DNA of 64,000 nucleotides from assembly GCA_027943335.1 (NCBI GenBank), contig BSBK01002933.1:1235001-1299000 (forward strand), written 5' to 3'. The position numbers and the translations under genes were made by a program. Under the pieces are notes generated by a model. The model searched no databases. It worked only from the letters and a program-made list of their open reading frames with translations, and had not been told where the DNA came from. Positions 12,851-24,900 of this stretch are shown here, piece after piece. The DNA comes from Chamaecyparis obtusa (Eukaryota; Streptophyta; Pinopsida; Cupressales; Cupressaceae). The stretch's first letter is position 1, and every line of letters starts with the position of its first letter.

Positions 12851-13802
12851 TGATGCAGGAGCATCTTGGGTCTTTGAGCAATCTTGCATCAACCAAAAAC
12901 ATTTCCTATTTTTTGTACTTGTATGTTGTTTGCATTATAATCATTGCGGTTGTTGGTTTCATGTTATGCAAAGCTAACATGATTTTGAGGACCTATTCTG
13001 GAACCTTATCGTATGAATGCATAAGGATTGGATGGATCGTGTCGAAGTTAGAGTTGTTTTACCTTGCTGCTGGAGTTGTATTTTCCTACTTTCCACGTGT
13101 TGATTGCACATCATGTAGCCATTGATCCTTAATGAATCAACCTTTGCGATCTTAGGGCCTTAAAGAGGACATAAAATAATATCTTCACCTAAGACCGCAA
13201 ATCCTAATTCATCATGAGTTGGGAGTTATCACCGTTTTCCTTGGGTATCAATTTTCAGCTAGTTTCACGTGAAACGTGGAGTTTTTCATGTTGCGCGGTT
13301 TCGTATGATGAAATGGGATCTTGCTAAGTTAGGATTATGTTCTTGGGTAATGTGTGGACTTAAATGTAACCTCACATTGAGTTTTGTTCATTCTTTCTTT
13401 AGTTTTGGTTTACTCTTCCAGGTTGGACCTATAATGTAATTAAATGCCTAACTGGCTGACTTGTGGCTTAGCTGGCTATATAAGGAGTCTAGATTGATGT
13501 AGAAGAAAAGCAAGGTTCATTATCAAGATACATCATTGGAGAAAAATAAAGGATGCAAGTTGAGATTCTGGTTTCATAATTTCTTTGTATATGGTCGTAA
13601 CCCGGAAGGCCTTACAACCGAGCATGTTGACTGATTTATTTTAATCACACTAGTTTGGTTGCTAGTTGCCTTACCTCATATACATTGTGTTTTCATTGTT
13701 CATGTGAATTATATATTGCTTTTGTGTGTAACTCTGAACAGGGCTTGTTTGTTGGTTCAAGTTGAGTCAAATCTTCTTTGAACTTACCCTGCCCCTGCGT
13801 CA
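12851..13802 (+). mobile_element. solo LTR in the old protease gene
   Basis: 952 bp beginning TGATGCAGGAGCATC and ending TGCCCCTGCGTCA, so the ends are inverted repeats of 13 bp with two mismatches and TG...CA termini. The flanks are GATTC (12846-12850) and GATTT (13803-13807), a 5-bp duplication with one change. The first 55 bp or so also match the start of the minus-strand LTR ending at 32471, so the two families are related. There is no coding region inside. Confidence 0.88.
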
Positions 13803-14191
13803 GATTTAGATAGAGTAGTTTGAGTGTCTGAAAGTGAGGGTAGCTGATGGCTACATCCTCAAATTTGATAGGAATATTATAGGGTTACCCTTAAAGATTA
13901 ATAACTTTGATTCCAAAGCTGATTTTTAAGTTGTAAACATAGGTGAAATGGATTTGGTTTGGGGTATGACTTGGTTACATGATATCAGGGTGTTCACTAT
14001 TGATTTGAGATACATGGAGATGAAGTTTCAATCGGAGGAGAAGACACATATACTTAAGGCCATTTGTGACAGTGAGTTTAGGATGATTTCTTGCAGACAC
14101 ATGGAGATCTTGTTGAAACATGACCCGGTTGAGTGGGCATCACGTTGCGCTTTGATGCAGTCACAAGGGAATCATAAATCAAAGTACCACT
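13803..14191 (+). pseudogene. protease C-terminus of the old Ty3/gypsy element
   Basis: This continues the protease after the solo LTR. The clearest stretch, 13948-14150, contains MDLVWGMTWLHDI and FTIDLRYMEMKF, the conserved end of plant gypsy proteases (M-D-x-x-x-G-M-x-W-L, then D-L-R-x-x-x-M). In-frame stops lie upstream of it. The frame is cut at 14191 by the next insertion and picks up with RT at 26741. Confidence 0.78.
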
Positions 14192-14640
14192 TGTTGGTTC
14201 CTGGATAGGATTTTACACTCCATGAGATACCAATATGCCTATGACTGATATTAAGGAGGGGTTAGTTCCAAATGTGAGAAATCTATAGGCAACTGGACCA
14301 ACTATAGGGACAAGACTGTCCTCTGCACTTCTGGCTCTGCAGAACCAAGGCGGGTACACCTGATCCAATAGATACAACTCTATTCTTTACTCAATACTAG
14401 ATCTTACAACAGATAACAGTGAGAAAATACTAAATAACAACCTATTATTCATTGACTCTCCATCACTGGGTAGAACTAAAAAATAAAGTAAAATGACTGG
14501 TGTTTAAATATTTTTTGATTATAATGATTTCAATCATTCCTTATAAAACAAAGATAGGTCCATACAAGCCAGTGCCTTATCCATTAGGCATACAACACCA
14601 AAAAATAAAATGAATACAAAGAAGTTTCAGGAAGAAGATG
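14192..14640 (+). repeat. left inverted terminal repeat of the permuted element
   Basis: About 449 bp matching the reverse complement of 26291-26740 with roughly 25 differences by eye. The match ends in the motif at 14625-14641 (TTTCAGGAAGAAGATGT), where coding sequence for the RNase H/integrase linker begins. It looks like the start (U3 side) of an LTR. Confidence 0.92.
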
Positions 14641-15925
14641 TAGATGGATCAATAGAATTCAGGGGTTTAAGATTGACATTCATATTACAAAGTTGGTAAG
14701 AGGGTTGGGCCTAGCAAAGTTGATGGCTCAAAGCAACTTAGCTACAAATCAAATAAACATGTTGGAGGAAGATCAAAGACCTTTTGTTTGCAATATGGAT
14801 TGTTGTGAGTGGTATAAGGATATTGTTAAATACTTACAAAAGATGATTTTACCCCCTGAATTGGATGATAACAAGAAAAGAACTATTAAGCTTCATTTCA
14901 TAAGATATGCAATTATAAGTGGTGAGTTATGGTGGAGGAGTAATGAAGGTGTCTTGCTTAGATGTGTAGACTAGGATAAAGCCAAGCTCTTGATGGATGA
15001 AATGCACAATGGGACTTGTGGAGGACACTATATGGCAAAGACTACAACTCACAAGATCATCAAGTCGGGTTTTTGGTGGCCAACACTTTTCAAAGATACC
15101 CATCAGTTTGTAAAGAAATGTGACCCTTGTCAAAGATTTGTAGGAAAATTGAAATTCAGTGGAAATTTGCCTCTCAAACCTATTACCATCCAAGATCCTT
15201 TCCAAAAGTGGGGTATGGATTTCATTGGTGAAATCCCAAACAAGTCCAGTGGTGGACATTCTTATATCTTGGTAGCAACTGATTACTTCACCAAATGGGT
15301 TGAAGGAATCCCTTCAAAGAAAGCAACTAGTAAGGTGGTAATAGATTTTATGATGCAGAATATCCTTACAAGATTTGGTTGCCCAGAAACCATGGTGGTT
15401 GATAATGCGATGTGCTTTAGGTCAGAAGAGTTTGTTGACTTTTTTCAGAATAATGGTATTAAAATCTCATACTCATCTCCCTACCATCCGCAAGGCAATG
15501 GCCAAGTTGAATCCAGTAACAAGAGTTTGATTAAAATATTGAAAAGAATATTGGATAAAAATAAAAGGGCTTGGGATTCTAAGTTTTTGCAAGCCTTATG
15601 GGCTGACAGAGTTACAATAAAGAAAGCAATAGGGTGTGTCCCTTTTGACTTAGTCTATGGAATTAATGCAAGATTTCCCCAGAACAATTTATTATAGATG
15701 TATCAGTTCATACAAACCTATGATGATGATATGGATGATGAAATGACTATCAGAATTAATGATTTGATCCAGTTGAATGAGGTAAGAAATGAGACACATA
15801 TCAGGAATGAAAAAATTTAGGCTCAATGCAAGGTTTTGTATGACATAAGGGCTACTCAGAGAAGTTTTGAAAATGATGATTTAGTCCTAATGTGGAATGC
15901 AAGATTGGAAGATAAAGGAAAGCAG
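14641..15925 (+). pseudogene. integrase module displaced to the front of the element
   Basis: This encodes the linker after RNase H (KLVRGLGLAKLMAQSN at about 14681-14730), an H2C2 zinc finger (His 15005 and 15026, CDPC at 15119-15130), and the integrase core that joins cDNA ends to chromosomal DNA. The triad is intact: Asp in WGMDFIGE (15218), Asp in MVVDNA (15401) and Glu in GQVESSNKS (15509), with 35 residues between the last two. TAG stops at 14972, 15695 and 15818 interrupt it. The C-terminal DLVLMWNARLEDKGK motif runs straight into gag-like sequence in the same frame. In related plant polyproteins this module follows RNase H. Here RNase H ends at 20727, so the two halves of one gene lie 5 kb apart in swapped order. 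Confidence 0.88.
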
Positions 15926-17589
15926 AAAGTAGTAGGCATTTCAATTAATGAGCCTATAGGCCCTAAATTTCCCATAGATCCAACTTTAAAGTTAGGAGCA
16001 GACCTTGAGAATGCCAAGAGGGAACATGAATTGCTAGCCAAAGAATTGGAAAAAGTAGAATTGGAAGCTTCAACACTAGAAATGAGAAAGAAGATAGACT
16101 TTCTTAGACAGTCTGCAGGGCCCACTAACTTTGCTAATTCTACTATGACACAAGGAGGAAATGTTGCAAATATGGCTAATCAGACAACGAGTATTCCCCC
16201 ATCAGGAGGGCTCAAGATTTATGCCATGAAAAACACTAATGCATCTACATCCCAGGGTGTTGGTATTTTCAATACATGGCTTATTCATGAAAGATGTAAA
16301 CAGTTGGTTTTTACAAGCATCCCTGGATATCCTAACCCCATCCCTAAAGAAATTAGGAAGAAACTTCCCAAATTCACTGGAAGTAATGTTGTCACTTGTG
16401 AGGAGCACCTGAAAAAGTTTATTGATGTGATTGATGATTACAATATTGTACCAAATGATGTTATAATGAAGCTATTTGTACAATCCCTAACTGAAGATTC
16501 AAGATATTGGTTTAGGGCTTTGCCACATGGTAGCATAGGCTCATGGTATCAGCTTAAACATTGTTTCAAGGAAAAATATGGGGATAAAACACATGAGGGT
16601 TTTATGTTAAATGAATTTAATAACATCAAGAAAAATTTCAATGTGGATGTTGTTGAATTTAATGTCAGATTCTAAAAGGCCATGCATAAACTCTTGCAAG
16701 TCATCAGATTGGATGATAGAGTATGTCTTGTCACCTATTTAAATGTTTTTGATTCTATAATGGGCTACCTTTTGAGAGATAAGAACCCAAGGAGCCTTGT
16801 TGAAGCTTATAGGCTAGCTATAAACATAGAAAGTAACCGCAGGATTTCTGGAAAGTTGGGAAGAAGAGAAGATAACAAATCACAATTGTTGAACAAAAAA
16901 GATCCAGGGAAGCCTATGAGTGTAAAATTGAAGGATGATGATAGCTTAAAGAAAATATTGAAGGCAATAAAGGATTTAAAGCTTGGTAAGAACATAAATA
17001 ATAAAGTTGCAGGAGGTGATAAGCCTGCCTTTAATAATTTTAACAAATTGCCAAGAATGCAAAACTATCCTTATAATACTCAATGGAAAGATGGGAAGCC
17101 TATTCTTCTAGAAGAAAGGATAAACCAAATGATAGGATCCCTGATCCATTGCAAAGGCACTCAATGAATGTGGTGGAAGATGTCCCATGGTGTATTGTTT
17201 GTCAATCACCACATGATCCTAATTATTGTGTCATATCCCAAAGTGTCTCTTCACAAGAGGAGCAAGAGTGTAATAAGGAACAACCTTATGATGACCAGGG
17301 ATGTGGAATGACTTCCTCCCATGTTTGGGATGAAGTTGACTTTGCTGAAGAAGATAAAAATCAGTATATCTTCAATTCTCAGGCTAAAACTGAATCATAC
17401 CATCAACAAGTCTTTTCAAACGAGGATAGTGAGCTTGATAATATTCAATGTAATGTTTTGAAGGGTAAAGAGACAGTTGTTTTGAGAAGGCCATCTGATG
17501 AGGAAATTGCCTTGATAACAAAAGATATGGTTACTCAGGCAAAAACAAATTATAACTTGAGAAATAGAGTAGTTGGTGATCCAGGTTAG
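15926..17589 (+). pseudogene. gag of the permuted element, fused in frame behind integrase
   Basis: A coiled-coil-like charged stretch (15990-16110) is followed by a typical gypsy Gag core: IPKEIRKKLPKFTGSN at about 16343-16390, then FVQSLTEDSRYWF and GSWYQLKHCFKEKYG, then LLRDKNPRSLVEAYRLA. A zinc-knuckle-like C-x2-C-x3-H-x4-C lies at about 17192-17232 (WCIVCQSPHDPNYC). Integrase and Gag share one frame without a stop between 15821 and 16672, so a fusion product is conceivable. TAA at 16673 interrupts it. The reading frame changes by one base near 17080-17165, before the knuckle, and TAG stands at 17587. Confidence 0.82.
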
Positions 17590-18540
17590 AAGTCTGTTGG
17601 TATTTTCATCAAGAAGATAGATAAAGACGTAAAGACATTCCAAACTAAACCAAAGGATGCCGATGTTGCTAGTAAAGTCAAAATAAAGAAAAATGATAAA
17701 CCTAACATTCTTTATAAAGTAAAGGCCAAACCTTCAGCTGAGGTTGTTCCAACCTTGCACAAGGAAGTTAGGACTTCGGTTGAAGAACCCACAAATACAT
17801 CCATTCAAAATACTGATAAAGAGGTTGCTAGTTTGAAGCAGGATGTGTTTGATTCAAAATATGTTCCAATTGATATGAGCAAATTGTTGTCATAGATTAC
17901 TATCAAAGTCCCATTGCTGGAAATGATGAGAATAGAAGAGCATAAGGAAAAGGCCCTGAATTGGGTAAATGGTGTGGTATCCATAGACTCCCAAAAAATG
18001 GATAGGGTTGAGAAACAAGTAGCAACTGTGAATGATGAAAATGAAAATTGTAATGAGGAGATTGTTTCTAAAATTCCCCAAATCTATTTGGATACAAATG
18101 TTGTTACTACTACAGCAGGAACAGTTGATCCTTTCTTTTTGACTTTACTGATAAATGGAAAGTTGCTAACAAATTGTATGATTGATTCAGGAGCATCAAA
18201 CACTGTCATGCCCACTGAGGTTATGAAATCATTAGGGTTAAAAGTGGATACTCCCCATGGAAGATGTCAAGCAATGGATTCAAGAGAAGTACCAGTTGTG
18301 GGTACTATTAAGGCTCTACCTTATAGACTGGCAGCATACCCAAGAAAACAATTGACCATGAGCATCTTGGTAGTGGATATTCCTCCCCAATATGGGATGC
18401 TACTATCAAGAAAGTGGAGTGCTTCTATGGGAGACAACATACAATGTGACTTATCATTTGCTACTTTTAACTTTGAAGGACAAAATATTAAGATTTCCAG
18501 GGAACTTAGAACTCCACATATGATTGAAGAAGAAGAAGAA
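17590..18540 (+). pseudogene. aspartic protease of the permuted element
   Basis: After a linker with TAG at 17893, a long frame from 17896 encodes the retropepsin that cleaves the polyprotein. The active-site loop MIDSGASNTVMP is intact (catalytic Asp codon at 18184). It is followed by the flap-like region and VVDIPPQYGMLLSRKW, the conserved end in this group. An acidic linker (EEEEED) leads to the RNase H at 18660. The frame has no stop from 17896 to 19872. Confidence 0.85.
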
Positions 18541-18659
18541 GACACCATGAATTATTTTCTTGACACTGACATCAATGCTTTCAAAGTCCAAGATAAAGAG
18601 GTGGAGGAGGATGTTGAAAATACACATAATTCAGACAATGAAGAGGGATGGATTGACCT

Positions 18660-19050
18660 CGATAGTTTGTGGACCATGTATTTTGATGGTGCCAACAACA
18701 AGGAAGGGTCTGGGGCTAGAATATTGCTCATATCTCCAAATGGTAAAACTTTCAAATTCTCCTTTACTTTGTTATTCTCATGCATGAATAATGTTGTAGA
18801 ATATGAAGCTCTATTGATAGGTCTAAGGTTGGCATCAAGGCATGGTATAAAGTGTTTAAAAGTAGTGGGTGACTCTGAGTTAGTTGTCTCCCAAGTTAGA
18901 TCAAAGTATGATTCAAAAAATAAAAAATTAAAGCAATATAGAAATGCAGTATGGGATGAAATTGAAAGCTTCAGTGCTTTTAACATTTGTTGGATGGAAA
19001 GAAGTCAAAACAGAATGGCAGACTTATTAGCTAATATAGCTCTTAGACCA
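18660..19050 (+). CDS. archaeal-type RNase H (aRH) domain placed before RT
   Basis: A complete second RNase H domain in the same open frame as the protease. The four acidic residues are present: Asp in YFDGANN (18685), Glu in NNVVEYEAL (about 18799), Asp in VVGDSELVV (18871) and Asp in NRMADLLAN (19021). Plant Tat-lineage elements are known to carry this extra RNase H, which probably removes RNA template during reverse transcription. A position between protease and RT occurs in a subset of plant polyproteins as I remember them. The Ty3-type RNase H further on has lost its first Asp, so this domain probably held the activity. Confidence 0.85.
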
Positions 19051-20445
19051 GAAGATGTTACATTTGCAGACATATCAAATATAGAGGTACAAGCCAGGCC
19101 TTCCATCCTTGATAATGTAAAAAATTGGCAGGTTTTCTTTGATGACCAAGACATATTAAGATTTCTCCAATGTGAATCTCATTTTGGTGACAGAGAAATG
19201 GATTTCAATACTTATGTTGATACAGTAAATGGTAAAGATGTAATTTTTGGGAAGGAAGTTTTGCAGTTGAAATCAAATAGAGTTCCCAAAGGATTGGTTG
19301 CTCTTGAAAGGGCGTTTGACAATAAAGACAAAGCTTTCTCTACCATTACTGACAAAACAAATGAGCTTGAAGAAATAAATTTGGGCACAAAAATAGTACC
19401 CAAGAAGGTTTACATAGGTAAATGTTTGTCCCCTAGAACCAGAAAGAATTTGATTGATCTTCTTAGAAAGTTTAGACATGTTTTTGCTTGGTCCTATAAA
19501 GATCTTAAAGCTTATAAAGAGGACCTCTTTCAACATGAGATTCCACTAAAGGAAGGTACAAAACCTTTCAGACAAAAATTAAGACTTGTTAACCCTACCT
19601 TGGCACCTAAAATGCAAGGAGAACTTAAGAAGATGATGGATGCTGGAATAATCAAGCCTATTAGACATTCCACTTGGGTTTCAAATTTGGTGCCTGTCAG
19701 AAAGAAGAATGGTGACATCAAGCTTTGTGTTGATTTTAGAAACCTTAATGTAAATTCTCTAAAAGATAATTATGGATTACCTAATATGGAGAATATGTTG
19801 CAAAAGGTCACTGGTTCAAAGTTGATGTCCATGATGGATGGTTTCTTTGGATACAATCAGGTTATGGTTAAATAGTTAGAGTAGTTCAAAACTACATTCA
19901 AAACCCCATGGGGGACATATGTTTATGTGAGAATGCCTTTTGGATTGACTAATGTTGGTGCCACTTTCCAAAGGGCCATGGATGTAGCCTTTGCAGATTT
20001 TATTGACAAATTCATGGTGGTATATCAAGATGATCTAACAAATTTCTCAGCTAGGGAGGAACACCATTGCCAACATCTAGAAAGGATCTTCATTAGAGCA
20101 TTAGAGTATGGGGTTTCTTTGAATCCAAAGAAATGTGCTTTTGGTGTGGTAGAGGGAAAACTTCTAGGGCATATTGTTTCAAAGGATGGAGTAAGAATAG
20201 ACCCTGAAAGGGTGGAAGCTATTGATAGATTGTCTCTGCCAAAGAATGTCAAAGGAATTCAGTCCTTTTTAGGACAGGTGAATTTCTTGAGGAGATTTAT
20301 TACAAATTTTGTAGACATTAGCATTCCTATATCAAGAATGTTGAAAAAGGGAGCCAAAGTTGTATGGAATGCTAAAGCAGTGCAAGCTTTTAATGACATT
20401 AAAAGGGCTATCAAGCATGCTCCAGTTTTGAAAACACCAGATTAG
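19051..20445 (+). pseudogene. reverse transcriptase of the permuted element
   Basis: The linker with VPKGLVALERAF leads to HVFAWSYKDLKAY (about 19477) and the RT palm. The first catalytic block is SMMDGFFGYNQVMV (about 19828-19869). The second is VVYQDDLTNFS (YxDD Asp codons at 20029 and 20032, intact). Downstream, NPKKCAFGVVEGKLLGHIVS and the connection domain are well preserved. TAG stops at 19873, 19882 and 20443 break the frame, but no frameshift does. The motifs place it in the plant Tat-like group of Ty3/gypsy. Confidence 0.9.
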
Positions 20446-20730
20446 AGTAGACCTATGCAGATCTTCTCCTTTGCATCTACCCATACTGTTGCAGAAGTAC
20501 TATTACAAAAAAATGCTGATGGTTTTGAACAACCTATTTCTTTTTTCAGTAAGACCTTACAAGTAGCAGAACTAAACTATGACATTATTGAGAAGCAAGC
20601 TTATGCCTTGGTAAAGGCTATCAAAAAATTTAGGTGTTATCTGGTTGGAGCCACAATGGTTGCCTATGTTCCAAGTGCTGCAGTCAAGGATATCTTGGTC
20701 CAGCAAGAAGTTTTAGGAAGAAAGATGTGA
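20446..20730 (+). pseudogene. Ty3-type RNase H, truncated at its C-terminal linker
   Basis: FSFASTHTVAEVLLQK, QPISFFSKTLQVAELNYD and EKQAYALVKAIKKF are the conserved blocks of the Ty3 RNase H that normally follows RT. The first catalytic Asp is replaced (FAST where many elements have a D), as is usual where a separate aRH exists. The frame ends at VQQEVLGRKM with TGA at 20728-20730, just where the linker to integrase should start. That linker is found instead at 14641. Confidence 0.85.
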
Positions 20731-21944
20731 AGTGTTTAAGTTTTACGGTATAGCGACGACCGTCTGATTCTATATGAAGGATGTGATATGCAGTGAGCCC
20801 TAAATTTCCATGTCACGCTGATATGGTTGTTTTCTATTGGTTGAAATGAGTTGTGATGTGGTAGTCGTCAGGGTGTTTGGTACTGAGAAGGAAAATGAGA
20901 AGGGCCTGCCCGCCGGTTTTTGTAACGTGGCAGTTTCTGACTCAATGAAGAATTAGTAAAGTATAAAGTGGGGCCGGTTTTCTCAGACAGATAAGGCTCA
21001 AGTTGATTTTATAGTTGCTGTTATATAACTGAGGTAAGATGTATGATGTTTAAAGCTTGTGGTATAGTGATGACCGTTCTATCTTATAATCAGGGTGTGG
21101 ACTATATAGTGGGTCCTCCAATGCCATGTCATGTCGACATGCTAATTTTTTGATTGGTTGAAGTTAGGGTGATCTGGCAGCTGTCAGTATCTCTAGTGTA
21201 AAGAAAGAATAGAGTGGGATCTGCCTACTGGTCTGTCTGACATGGCAATTTTTTGATTAATGAGAGGTTCGAAAGGCTAAGGTGAGGTCATTGTTTTGGG
21301 AAATGGTAAAAGAAAGATAAGTTGAAAAGATCTACGATGATTGTTACACCGCTGAGGAAAAGTGTTCGGATCTTATGCTTGCGCCTTAGCGACATGATGA
21401 CACCTGTTCGCTCCAGTCAAAGTTAAGTTAAGTTATAACTTTTTCCACATGTTTAAAGTAGACTGTTCTCATTGGTCAAGAATTGATCTAGGGAAAAGCA
21501 ACACAGGGTTACACTACTGAACTTGTTAACCGTCCGATGCGCCGAAAAATAGAAGGGATCGATGGTTCAAATTTAATTTTTTTTTTGGTGACGTTGCTTG
21601 TGTCCTGTGGACGTTGAGGCCACTAGTTCTCAGTAATGGTGAACTTAATGAGTTTCATGTGGATGAATCATAAATGGTTGGAAAATTATTATATACCCTG
21701 GTTTGATTACTGAAGATTTTACCTCTTTTAGAATATTTTGGCAAGCAAAACTATTTTTCTTTCTGGAGCATTTTCAAGAAAAGATTTTTAGAGTGTCTGG
21801 TAGGCCAAAAATCCTAACTTAAGCATTGCATAAAATTTTAGGAAGAAGGAAGTGTGAAGAGATTGTTTTTCCTGGTTATAGTTGTCCGGTGATATTTGAG
21901 GTTCTCTTTGGTATTTGTGCATTATTTCATAACCTTAGTTAAAA
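20731..21944 (+). other. non-coding region upstream of the long unknown frame
   Basis: There is no coding motif. It holds two diverged tandem copies of a roughly 320 bp unit: GTTTAAGTTTTACGGTATAG at 20734 and its counterpart at 21057, each followed by CGACGACCGT / TGATGACCGT. A TATATAA-like site occurs near 21020. It could be a promoter or LTR-derived segment driving the frame at 21945. Confidence 0.5.
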
Positions 21945-24900
21945 ATGCCACCTAAGAGGGGATTATCAAGAAAGACAGAGTATAAAGATAGGGATGTTTT
22001 TGAAGATTTGATGTAGCTACTTCCACACTCAGAGAATGGACTAGCAAAGGCAAAGGAATTAAGCCCAAGAAACCCTAGGGATTCAGTAAATGAGGGGCTC
22101 TATGATAGAGGTCTTTGGATGAGAGATGCCAGAGTAGGGAAAGACCACAATGGTTTGATTTTGTTTAAGGCAGTGTACTCTCAAAGGAATTCTTGTGCCC
22201 CCCTTAACAATATATGGTAGTTTGATATAGGGAAATTAGTTGTCCCTGGAGTGTTCATGGATGCAGATCTCCTCATTCAAATTGCCAGGTGTTATGATCC
22301 TATGACTAGATGTGTCAAAGACATAAATGGAAATGACCTAATAAGCATTACAGAAGATGAGATTAGGGAAGCATTCTCATTGAATGACCCTTCTATTAGG
22401 CTGGAAAAGATTGAATTTAAGGAATTCATTGAGATATGTGAGGCTCATAGAGATTATTTAAGGGCAGGGCCTTTAAGATATTTTCTTGAATAGATTGGAT
22501 CAATGTGTGTGATCAGTCCAAGTACTCTTGAACCTTTTAGGTTGGACTTGTTTAGTTTGTGGGCACAAGCTATGTACAAGTCTCTGACTTTGATCCTTGG
22601 ACATGATGAGCCAACCCACATGCCAGTTCCATATATGTTTATGATGGTACAGTCTCTACATCCACAATTGGCCTTGATTTTTGATTTTGCCTCTCACCTT
22701 CCTTATTTAATCCATGATGGATTAATGGGGATAAAGAACATGAATATAAGTAGGCCTTTTGGGTGGTACTCTATGCTAATGCATATGTTCTTGTACAAGG
22801 GTGAGCTTTTTATTAGTTCAACAGTTAATATTATCAAGGAGAAAAATGGAGAAACCCTTCCAGTTCAGTTGTGGACAATAGATTTGTCTTGGGACAGAAT
22901 AGAGGCCAACTTCCTTATCTTTAATAGAAAATTTTCTTCAAGACTTAGGACATTATTATATCTTGAGAATCCCAGAATCCCAAGAGAATTGTTGAGATTG
23001 ATTAGGCCTAAGGATTATTGCCAAGATATCACTATTGTTCACAATTTTTGTGATATTATATTGTATCCAGTTTCTACAATTTTTCAAGTATATGGTTTCA
23101 AGAAGGCACCATACATTTTGCCTTACCAGGTTCCACTAAAGATAGGATATGTAGAAATTTTGAGGTAGATTGGTGATCTACAAGAATCAACACTTACTGG
23201 TAAAGGAAGGGGAACTTTGTTCCCAGATATCACCATTGCACACCAGTATGTAATTATCAAGAAAGGATGGGTGCACTTAGATCAGGTCTTGCAGCCTTAC
23301 AGGATGGCTATAGCTATCATTAGATGGGTAGAAAATGAAGGTTTCTTGTCAAGAATGTTTAGGGACAAGATAAGATGTTCCCTCACAGAGCATCAATTCC
23401 AATTTCTTGAAGACATAGTAATAAATGAGTTTGACCTCCAAACTCAAGAAATTAAGGAGAAATGGGTAATCTACAAGAAGACTATAGATTTTATTAGACA
23501 TTTTGATAGAGGCTATGACCCATTGAAGAGTTTTGAGCCATGGGCTAGAAAGGTAGATGCTCTTATGGAGCATTTTGAAGGGATCATGCATGCAGTGAAT
23601 GAGAAAAGAGCTGTGGTAAGAAAGACAGACCTTGAGAGAGCTAGGCAAATTTTAAGCTAGCCAGGGTATACAAAGTTGACCCCAAGGGGAGTTTACACTA
23701 TACAAAAGAGAAGTGGTTATACTGTTCTTCTACCAACATAGTAGAGAGATGAGAGTATTCCTTCTACTTCAAGAGGAAAGAGACCTATGGATGATCAAAC
23801 AATGCAGGGACCCTCTCCTAAGAGGCAGAGATAGGAGGAATCAAGGCCAGAACAAGATGTTTATTCTCCTTCTCAATCCCCCTTACACTTAGATGAACAT
23901 GGGGTAGCTGAACAGTTAGTGCAAATGAGGAATGAGGGAAACATTTTCATTTCCAATGATGAGTTGCAGGAGGGAATGCCGAAGGCACCCAAAGAAATAG
24001 AGATGGATCTCACTATTGTAGAATTTGAGGGTAAGCAAATTGACCCTATTTTGAAACAAGCTAGTGATTCTTTTATTGCTGATGATAAATTTGTGAAGAC
24101 TAGGGCATTTCTTCAATTTTTGTGGAGAATGAAAATAGGCCAGTTTAAAGAGATTTGTGAAAAGAAGAAAGAGGAGTTCCCTGATAAGGACATAACAAAG
24201 ATTGAAAATGAAACCAAGGGGGAGATGATGAAGTAGTTTGAAAAGGTCACCCCTGAGGAGGGAAGGGCTATGGTCCACACTACAGGAGTGTTGATTCTTC
24301 TAGAGTTGGATATTGTAGATGCAATAATTTTTTATCAAGTTAGGAAGAGCAAGGTAAAGACCCTTGCTACTGTAGAACAGGCACAACACGTTGCTAGGGG
24401 TATTACTTTCTCCAATGATCATGTAGCCCTGGTAATGTGGTCCCTAAAGAGGGAAGAAAATAAAGGAAAGAGAGAGGCCCTCTCTTCAGGATATGCTAGA
24501 AATTTACTAGTGCAACGAGTAGGTGAGACTTCAGGTGTTAAAGCTTCAAATATCATTTTGGAGACTGCCAAGTTTAATGTAAAGGTGGTGGAAAAGGATG
24601 CACAAGAGAAGGAAGAGCTGAGGATTAAATTTGAAACTATCCTTAAGTCCTATAATGAGCTCAAAATATAACTGATCCAGAAGGATAAATTGATTGCAGA
24701 ATTGTCAGGACTACAAGACCATAGGTCACCCCAATTGATGATAGCTAATAGGCCTACAGTGGCGTCTTCATCAAGTCCTATCATTGAATTTCCACCATCA
24801 CCATGCCCAAAGACAAATATAGATGCAAGGGTCAACTGGGAAAAACAACAATTGCTTGAAGAAACAAGTCATTTCAGAAGAAAAAGGGCAGAGTTGGACA

